From Ananas comosus (Eukaryota; Streptophyta; Magnoliopsida; Poales; Bromeliaceae), in NCBI RefSeq assembly GCF_001540865.1, contig NC_033631.1, forward strand, positions 12,238,808 through 12,302,807: 64,000 nt of DNA, read 5' to 3'. A program made the position numbers and the translations under genes. The notes under the pieces are model-generated. The model had not been told where the DNA came from. It saw nothing but the letters and a program-made list of their open reading frames with translations, and ran no database searches. This document shows positions 56,424 through 64,000 of the stretch, in pieces (within the stretch, counting starts at the first letter, position 1; each line of letters starts with the position of its first letter).

Positions 56424-59400
56424 ATGGTGGTGCTGGAGAAGTCGAGGGACGACGTGTTGGTGCTGGAGAAGTCGAGGGACAACGTGGTGGCGGGGCCTCA
56501 GACGGACAATGGCCTCGGCAAGCTCAGCGACCTCTCCAACAAGTTCTTGGCGGTTAAAGGAAAAGAGAGAGCTGAGAGAGCTGATAAGGAAGTTGGTGGG
56601 GAACGGAACAAGGAAAAGACTGGTGAGAAGGAGGCAAAAGGTAAAGCTCGAGTTACAGATTGGAATGCTGGTAAAGGAGAGGAAAAAGGCAAAGCTCGAG
56701 GTTTAGATCGGATTACGGATAAGAAGACGGAGCTCAAGAAGACAGGTGGTATTGTCTGTTATTCTCATTAGCGTAAGGTGACGGGACCTCGCGGGAGACT
56801 TGCCTCTTCATCGTCGCCGGCTACCCCTACAGCTATTTCGACGCCGGTCCGTTCTCAAGGAAGGAATGAGAGATCGAAGGCTTTAGTCAAGAAGCCAGGA
56901 GTTATTGCGGGCACCTACGCGGGCGTAAACAGGACTGATGGAGGCTCAGCATCTAATAAGAAGGTGTTATGGGCTGATGAAGTGGGGTTGGCATTAACTC
57001 ACAATGCTCTAGGTTGTTCTGAGGACCCTACTCTCATACCTCGATCATCTGACACGTCGACGATTCACACCAGAAGGAGATCTGACACGGGAATTGGGAA
57101 GACCAGACCCTCCGTCGCTTCAGGTTTATACAAGACTTATAAGGAAGCTCTTCTCACACCCACACCCACACCCCAGCGAGCCACCCGTAGCGGTCAGGGC
57201 GCCAAGTTCACTCCAGTCTTCAAATCCCCGCCCACATCTTTCTTCACGGGAAAGTGTTTCAGGTGCCTGGCTACTAATCATCGGGCGGCTAGTTGTCGAG
57301 CGCCACTCCAGTGTGTGCGGTGCTTCAAGACCGGCCACGTCGCAAGATCCTGCGTGGACCGGTTGCCAATGGTGGTCTACAGGGAGATGAGGGCTCGACC
57401 GTCCTATCTCAGTGCTTTTGTTCCACTGTCAGAAGATTTCTTCTCCAGGCAGAATCGCTGTCGCAACGCGATTCTGGTCGACGTTCTTCCCCCCAAGAAC
57501 CTTGGTCATTTCCCTCAGGAGACGATTGCCAACGGGTTGGCGAGTCGTTTCGGCGGCTTCCCTACCGACTTTCATGTTGCCAAGTATAGTCAACGTGATT
57601 TTCTGATCTTTCTCCCGGAGTGGGTGCCGGCGGATCAGGTGATCAGAAGAGAGATTCTGTCGCTAGACAACCTTAGACTCCACTGCTCCCCCTGGAATCC
57701 CTACCATGGGCTTCGTCGGGCCTCGCTCATGTACAACGTCTGGATCCGGTTGGTATGTTTACCATATGAGTGTTGGTCCTCTCGCACAGTGGCAGCTTTG
57801 GTTGGCGGTTTCGGTCGTTTCATACGGGCGGACGACTTCTCGACACGCATGGTGGATCTCACAGGATACCGATGTCTCATCGCTGTCAACTTCCTCTCCG
57901 ACATCCCGGAAAACTTAGAAATCACTGTGGGGGATCACTCGCTCTCGGTGCTTATCCAGCTAGAGAGATGGGGCCGGCGCGACGTGGTCGATCCTGGCAA
58001 TCCCCCTAATGAACGGACCGATGCTCATGACCCATCGCAGAGAGGTCCAGAAGCGCATCGCCGTTCAGACGAATCTAGAAGAGGGCGACGTTCGTCGGCC
58101 GGCGGCTCTTCAAGTACGGACGCATCCTGGAACTCGTCGGAAATCCGGGACAGAAGGAGAGATGTTCTTGTTCAGGATGCTTCGCTGCTTCGGAAACCTG
58201 CTCCCACTCCGGCTGACTCCCAGCAGGGCCAGGAGGATACGACTAGGCTGGGTCCGGCGATCGTCGGCGCGAGTGGGCCAACGGTCTGGAATTCAAATTT
58301 GGCTGATGTTGATGTGGCATTGAATGCGATCTCTGACGGGGCGGCGGGCGACGTTCCTTCGGAGGCAAATGGATTAGTTCTTGTCAATGCTTCGGGTTTG
58401 GTGCCTATGGGAGATGCAAAGATGAAGCAATGCATTGATTACTATAGCTGTGAAAAGCGGGCCAGCTTGATTTCGGAGATCTCGTCATCCATCTCGAGAA
58501 CTGGGCAGGGGGTGGTCGTTTGCTTTCGCCCGAAGCGGGCCCACTTGATCCCCCTAGGCATTGGGCTCGGTACTGTTCCGCAGGCCAGTCACGCTATTGA
58601 GGGGTGGGGCAGGCAGATGGCCCACTTGGACCCGGTTTCAGATGGCCTCGGGTTTGATAAGGGGCTCGGGAGTGGTCTTAGTTTGCGGGCCACGCATGTC
58701 TCTGGGGGAAGGGGTCAACTCGGCCCGCACGAAGCTGGGGGTGGTGGACGCGGCCCTCTTCCGTGGCCCTCTCACTTTTTTGCGGGGACGGGCAAGCAGA
58801 GGGTCCACTTGGTCCCGGGTGCAGACGGGCTCGGGACTGGAGTTGGGCTCGGCTATGGAACCTTTGCGCGGATGCAGACGGGCTCGGGACTGGAGTCGGG
58901 TGCAGATGGGCCCGTGACCGGGGTCGGACTGGGCTGTGGTTTCTTTTCGCGGGCCACGACTGGCGCCGTGGGGTGGGGCCGACTTGGCCCGCGCGGAGTT
59001 TGGGCCTTTTTTCTGTTTTGGTGGGGGCCTACTGGATTCTCTGTTGCCGGACCTGGGGGGATCTGGCGGTTCTCTTTGGTAGCTGCTCCTTCGTTTTCGG
59101 GTTTCTTTGCCATGCTTTTTCGCTCGGGACCCGATCGCCCCCCCTTACTCCTCGGCCCGGTGGTTGGAGGGGAAGGCGGGGAGCCCCTCTCGAACGGCGA
59201 CGTTGCCGTTCGGTCGGCAGGTGGACTGGAGACCTATCAGATATTGGGGGCTGTCAATATGGAATCGGCATGTCGGGAATGCGCACAGGAGCCCTCTCCC
59301 ATAAATGGTACGGAAAGATTTAATTCCGGCTCGCCTGTGGCGGGAGTGATCAACGGAACGATGGTCGGGAAGGTACTCTTGTTGCCCGATAACAGGGGCG

Positions 59401-59735
59401 TTTGTTCGCCGGTGGGGATAGTAGCGGGGATTACTTCTTTGCCCCCCAATACTGTTCCCTTGACCGTTGAGACGACTACTGAGGTCGGGTTTCCCCAGTG
59501 TGTGCGCCGTCGTTCGACCAGAGCTTGTGTGAGGCTGAAATCGGTAGGCAATGTATCGGCGCTTGACCGGGCGAAACTGAGGAAGGCTTTCCTGCTGGAA
59601 GGGGAGAACACTGGACCGAAGCCCGCAGACGACTCTCGGATCATTAGAAAAGTTGTGAAGAAAAGTGCGCTTTGTAGAGTCAAGCTTACGGGGGTGGAAG
59701 CCGAGGAGCTCCACAAGTTCTCGACGCGGGGTTGA
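56424..59735 (+). pseudogene. LINE ORF1: gag-like RNA-binding protein with two zinc knuckles, one in-frame stop
   Basis: A single frame of 1104 codons interrupted only by TAG at 56769-56771. The frame resumes immediately (RKVTGPRGRL), so this is one nonsense change and not a frameshift. The start has a duplicated peptide (VVLEKSRDDVLVLEKSRDNV). The N-terminal part is Lys/Glu-rich. Two CCHC knuckles, CFRCLATNHRAASC and CVRCFKTGHVARSC (57255-57356), lie ahead of a DUF4283-type RRM-like domain (AILVDVLPPKNLG through WIRLVCLPYECW). In L1 elements this protein coats the RNA and travels with ORF2. 58530-59010 encodes an unusual Gly-rich region of imperfect repeats (HLDP/HLVP, DGLG, GVGLG). The C-terminus is basic. 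Confidence 0.85.
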
Positions 59736-59793
59736 CCTGTAGTGGGCCTTTTTTTGTGTTTGGGCCGCCTTTTGGTTGTGTGTCGCTTTCCTT

Positions 59794-62700
59794 ATGTTTA
59801 ATATTATTACTTGGAATGTACGCGGTCTGAACGACTCATGTAAGCGTCGTAGTGTTAGAGCTATCATATCTAAACACGTTGGTTCGGTGATTTGTATCCA
59901 AGAATCAAAAGTGGATTCGGTGTCTCGTTCCTTTCTCCGGTCTTGTTGTGGCTCGAGTTTCGACAGATGTCACTTTATCCCCGCTCGGGGAGCATCGGGC
60001 GGTCTATTCACTTGTTGGAGCTCAAAATTTTTCGTTTGTACGGAGGCGTTGGTGCGCGATCACTCGCTCACTCTCAGCTTGAATCATATTACTAGTGATA
60101 CGAGCTTTTACCTTACGAATGTATATGGACCGCCATCGTGGGATGGGAAAGAAGAGTTCTGCGCCGAGCTAGTCGCTATCGGTGCGGTGTGTTCCGGATA
60201 TAAATGGGTTATTTGTGGGGATTTCAACTTTACTAGAAACCAGGCTGAACGCACTGGGAATCGGGGGAGCACTAAAGCGATGTCAATGTTCTCGGACCTC
60301 ATTTCAAATCTCGAAGTCATCGACCTGCCCTTGTCCAACCAAAATTTTACTTGGTCTAATATGCAACGCTCACCAACCCTGGCCAAACTGGATAGATTTC
60401 TTGTCTCGACAGATTGGGATCAAGGTTTCCCGCTCAGCAGGATTTCCGCGCTACCTAGAATTATCTCCGACCACACCCCTTTAATACTCGATACTGGAAA
60501 CTTGCGCACTAAGAGGACATTTCGGTTTGAGAAAGTGTGGCTCACTAGGCCGGACTTCATAAATTACGTACCGATCTGGTGGAACGAAGTACCCGGGCAG
60601 AGGTCAGCCATCCTTACGCTGACAGCGAAGTTGAGACATTGCAGAAACAGGATGAAGGAATGGTGCAAGACAAAATTCCATAGCATATCTAACGCAATAA
60701 GAACTTTACAGGATGAAATTCGAAACATTGATCTCTCGGAGGAACGGGATATCTTGACCCAGGAAGTACGGGATAAACGAGTTGAACTTAAAGCACAACT
60801 CCAACTCATACTAAAGGAGGAAAAAATCCTGTGGAGAACGAGAGCTAAACAGCACTGGCTAAAAGAAGGAGACAACAACACAAAGTTTTTCCATGCAGTG
60901 GCCAATGGGCGGAAGCGTTGTAATGAGATTCACTCCATTGAAGATGAGGACGGTAGACAAATCTGTAACGAGGAGCATAAGAAATTCTGTTTCTTTCAAT
61001 CCTTTAAACGCCTTTTCGGGAGTGTGGAAGATGACCCGCCTTCTTTCGGCGATTGGGCGGACTTGTATCGAGAGGACGCCTTACCTGACTCGGACCCCCT
61101 CACATGCCCCTTCACTTTAGATGAAATTAAAAAGACTACCTTTCAACTGGGAAGTGACAAGGCGCCTGGCCCCGACGGCTTCCCGTTAATTTTCTTTCAA
61201 CACTTCTGGGAGACAGTAAAGGATAACATTCTTGATATATTCAGAGACCTACATGGCATGGATCTCTTCACGGGACCGGTCGACTACACGCATGTATGTT
61301 TAATCCCCAAAAAGGAAGGAGCTCGCCTGGTTAACGACTTCAGACCGATTTGCCTCCTGAACGGAATGCAAAAGATTATTTCTAAAGTTCTTGCGAACAG
61401 ACTTGCAGGGCTCTTACCATCGATAATCTCTCCGTCACAATCGGCGTTCTTGGAAAATCGCCTATTAGCGGACTCTTTCGCCACTGCGACCGAACTCCTC
61501 AACTGGTGTGCAAAAACTAATAGGGAGTGTGTCAGTGTTAAGGTGGATTTCGAGAAAGCGTATGACAAAGTCAGCTGGAGGTTCTTGCAAAGTATATTAC
61601 GTTGGCTTGGGTTTAGCGACAAATGGTGGAACTGGATCGAACAATGTATCTGTAACGCTAAAGTTGCCATTGTAGTAAACGGTTCGCCGACTAACTGGAT
61701 GAAAACAAGGAGGGGACTGCGACAGGGGGACCTATTGTCCCTCTACTTATTCATTTTAGTGGCTGACTGTCTCGCTAGGGTCACGAAAGCAGCAAGGACT
61801 AATAGTTTACTTCAGGGAATAGGACCCTCAGACGAGTGTCAAACTGTAATTCTGCAGTATGCGGACGACACTTTATTCTTTTCAAAGCCTAAGAAGTCTG
61901 CTATGCGTAATCTACTTTTCATCTGGAAGATGTTTGAATGGGCTTCTGGTCTTAAGATAAATATAAACAAGACGGAACTTTACCACTTGGGAATTACCGC
62001 AAACAGAGCGAAACGATATGCAGATATTTTGGGATGCAGAGTCGGCAGCCTACCGTTCCGATACTTGGGTCTTCCGCTACATATCAACCCCCTCCGTAAG
62101 GAAGAGTGGTCGCCGATCATCAACCGCATTGAGACGCGCATCGACGGATGGAAGGCTAAACTCCTCTCGCAAGGGGGGAGACTCATCTTGGTCAACTCGG
62201 TACTTTCGAATCTTCCGTTATTTTACTTTGCAATCTTCAAAGTACCACAATGGGTGTTGAAGCGAATTGAAGCGCTTAGAAGATCCTTCTTCTGGAAAGG
62301 GTGTTCCAATATTTCGGGAGGCTCATGCCTTGTTGGTTGGAAAACGATGTGTAGAAGCAAAAAAGAAGGAGGTCTAGGGATAAAAGATATGGAAGCTATG
62401 AATAAGGCGCTTTTAGCAAAATGGTGGTGGCGTTTCTTTAACGAGAAAAGCCTGTTATGGGGGAGGTTAATCACTGCATTATATTACACCAGAAGAAGGC
62501 CGTTACGCGAAGGCAGATCCTTTAGACCTTACTCAGAATGGTGGAGAAGTGTAATGAGCTGTCGAGACGTGTTCAAAAGTGGTGTTTCGTATGCTCTTGG
62601 CAATGGAAAAAATATCAGGTGGTGGTCGGATATTTGGATCGATGAAACCCCTTTTGGTACCCGATTCCTACGAATCTTCAGCAGTATCACAAATCAGGAA

Positions 62701-63381
62701 GCCACGGTTGCACAATGTTGGAATGAAAGAGGATGGAGATGGCGCTTCTTAACCAGAGACTTTGATACTCATACCAGTGGTCAGAATAGCCAACAGAAGG
62801 CGTTGCTCAAAAACCTCCTCTCTCACTTTAGCCCGTCAAATTCAGAGGATATACTAAAGTGGCGATGGACCGCCAATCAAACTTTTACAGTCAAATCACT
62901 TTATGAATTCATTACCGACGGATGATAGATTGATACTTTGTACGATCAACTATGGGGGTTAAAAATTCCGCTCAAACATAAAGTTTTCATTTGGATTCTA
63001 CTTCGAAAGAGATTACCTACGGCAGACAGACTGCTGCGCCGAGGGTGCATCGTGGATCAGCACTGTAGGTTCTGTGTGTTACTAGCCGAAACAGGTGACC
63101 ACCTATTCCACGATTGTATCGTGGTCAGATTTCTTCGTTTTAAAATAGGAGCCTTTGAGGAGGAGAATTCGGATGTGGGGGATGCACGCCAGCTGTGGAC
63201 ACAGTTCTCGGATATCCCCGTGGCCGTTACAAGATCAAAATTGTTAACCAAGTTGGCGGCAATTTGGTGGGTTGTTTGGACGGAGCGCAATGGCATTTGT
63301 TTCCGCGAGGTGCCCTTTAACGTGTCTAGGGCTCTCGAACGTGTCGCCGTGTTGATCGAAGCCTGGAACGAAACACTTTGA
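59794..63381 (+). pseudogene. LINE ORF2: endonuclease / reverse transcriptase / zinc-binding domain, broken by tandem stops
   Basis: Starts at ATG 59794 (MFNIITWNVRGLND), 58 bp after ORF1. The apurinic-type endonuclease occupies about residues 3-225 (IQESKV, NVYGPP, GDFNFTRN, SDHTPL). The reverse transcriptase starts near residue 445 (SDKAPGPDGFP, PKKEGARLVNDFRPICL, KVDFEKAYDKVSW), and the catalytic YADD is at 61858-61869. TGA TAG at 62923-62928 terminates it after 1043 aa. The same frame then continues from 62929 to 63381 with the zf-RVT domain (LWGLKIPLKHKVFIWILLRK, then a CRFC / HLFHDC zinc motif). The stops therefore cut off the final 151 codons. Apart from these it is intact. Confidence 0.9.
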
Positions 63382-63600
63382 ATCTCTCCCGACCTCGGTG
63401 CTTGGCCCTCTGCTCACCTTCTGTTTATTTTGGATTGTTGGTGTTTACTGGGTTTCATGGACCTCGTTTTTGTTCTCTTGTTTTTTTACTATTATTTTCT
63501 TTCTCTTGTTCCCTCGGTCCGGAAGTCTTAGCTGCTTCCAAGTTGTAAGCTAAATTCATTTCGCTTAATGAATGAAGCAGGTAGCTTGCTACCTATTTCT

Positions 63601-63636
<36 letters not shown>

Positions 63637-63639
<3 letters not shown>

Positions 63640-64000
63640 CCACAGTAAACTTAGTTCATCTACTAGTGTCGTTGAACGCTGATGTATTTCATCAACTCTT
63701 GTTGTTTTATGCATTCTTATTCCTTGATCTAAGAGGGTGAAAATTTTTAACATTCTCAAAATTAAAAACTACTATCATACCCAACTTTGATTGTTGAGAC
63801 GTAAGTTTAAGATTTATACTTCGAAATAGTAGGCAACGTGAACAAAATTATAGGCAAGGTTCAGAATTTTAGGCTTACTGTAGATTGATAGAGATTATTA
63901 ATTTATTATTGAACTAGCTACTAATTAATAATATCGGCTGAAGGGCCGAAATCTAAAATCCAAATCTAATCCAACTTAAGTATATTCGTATTTCTCGGGC
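63637..64000 (+). pseudogene. Decayed duplicate of the MRNIP-like locus, right part
   Basis: Continues the homology broken by the LINE, matching 51245-51620 with scattered substitutions. It differs by an extra AT-rich, partly palindromic segment of about 44 bp (63896-63940) and lacks about 55 bp present at 51545-51602. Non-coding. Probably extends beyond the window. Confidence 0.85.

Larger units (their letters stand above)
56297..63636 (+). mobile_element. L1-type LINE retrotransposon, near full length, 7.3 kb
   Basis: Two long frames (gag-like ORF1, endonuclease/RT ORF2), a 3' UTR of about 220 bp with a hairpin GGTAGC-tt-GCTACC (63580-63593), and a 35-A tail (63602-63636). It sits inside a duplicate of the MRNIP-gene 3' flank. 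The empty site is preserved at 51228-51250 (gcactagtaaaaatctcc), which places the insertion after 'agt', with the A-tail joining the target's A-run. That fits L1 endonuclease cleavage at TTTT/A on the lower strand. No target duplication is visible at the 5' junction. The first 127 bp (56297-56423) are AT-rich and may not be true LINE 5' UTR. Both frames carry stop codons, so the copy is probably inactive. Confidence 0.9.

Noticed and set aside
1..64000. CRISPR arrays, operons, riboswitches or prokaryotic mobile elements
   Set aside because: All repeats found are eukaryotic microsatellites or transposons; genes are spliced plant genes.

Overview
This is a nuclear genomic window from a flowering plant. 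It has spliced genes with GT-AG (and some GC-AG) introns, long AT-rich intergenic DNA, CT and TA microsatellites, SINE, LINE and MITE insertions, and plant-only families (PPR, VDR, KCS, LOG, CBM43 glucanase). The GC-rich first exons and the GC-rich intronless KCS gene suggest a commelinid monocot. The repeat style reminds me of pineapple, but that is an impression from memory, not something shown here. Two single 'n' characters (4106 and 16461) mark assembly joins.

Layout. (1) 1-12.5 kb: a tandem pair of five-exon alliinase/tryptophan-aminotransferase-related (TAR) genes on the minus strand, in a duplicated unit of about 5.5-6.2 kb. The copies have since acquired different insertions: a TA-targeting MITE near copy 1, a SINE in intron 1 of copy 2, a hAT MITE just upstream of copy 2, and a SMART-like miniature LTR element between the units. 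(2) 12.5-15.5 kb: a nest of MITE-like elements sitting in (TA)n tracts, plus a 1-kb hAT-type element with a perfect 8-bp target duplication. (3) 15.8-23.3 kb: a GPI-anchored GH17 beta-1,3-glucanase (+), damaged by an assembly join, convergent with a nine-exon type I inositol polyphosphate 5-phosphatase (-). (4) 26.4-32 kb: a SAM-dependent methyltransferase (-) and a 79-aa membrane microprotein gene (-). (5) 32.8-38.4 kb: an intronless PPR gene (+) and a two-exon violaxanthin de-epoxidase-related gene (+). (6) 43-47.2 kb: a six-exon LOG cytokinin-activating enzyme (+). (7) 49.6-51.1 kb: a four-exon MRNIP-like gene (+). (8) 53.9-55.3 kb: an intronless 3-ketoacyl-CoA synthase (+). (9) 56-64 kb: a 7.3-kb L1-type LINE inserted into a decayed second copy of the MRNIP-gene flank; the parent copy at 50.3-51.6 kb preserves the empty site.

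The genes do not form one pathway; this is ordinary plant gene order. Two hormone-related functions are present: TAR (auxin precursor or C-S lyase family) and LOG (cytokinin activation). The most unusual material is in the repeats: hairpin-ended elements whose hairpin sequence changes from copy to copy while pairing is kept, a LINE and a SINE sharing a 3' tail with a hairpin, and a perfect 42-bp palindrome abutting the start codon of the first TAR gene. Exon boundaries below were derived by hand from splice sites and reading phase. All eight spliced models stay in frame from start to stop.
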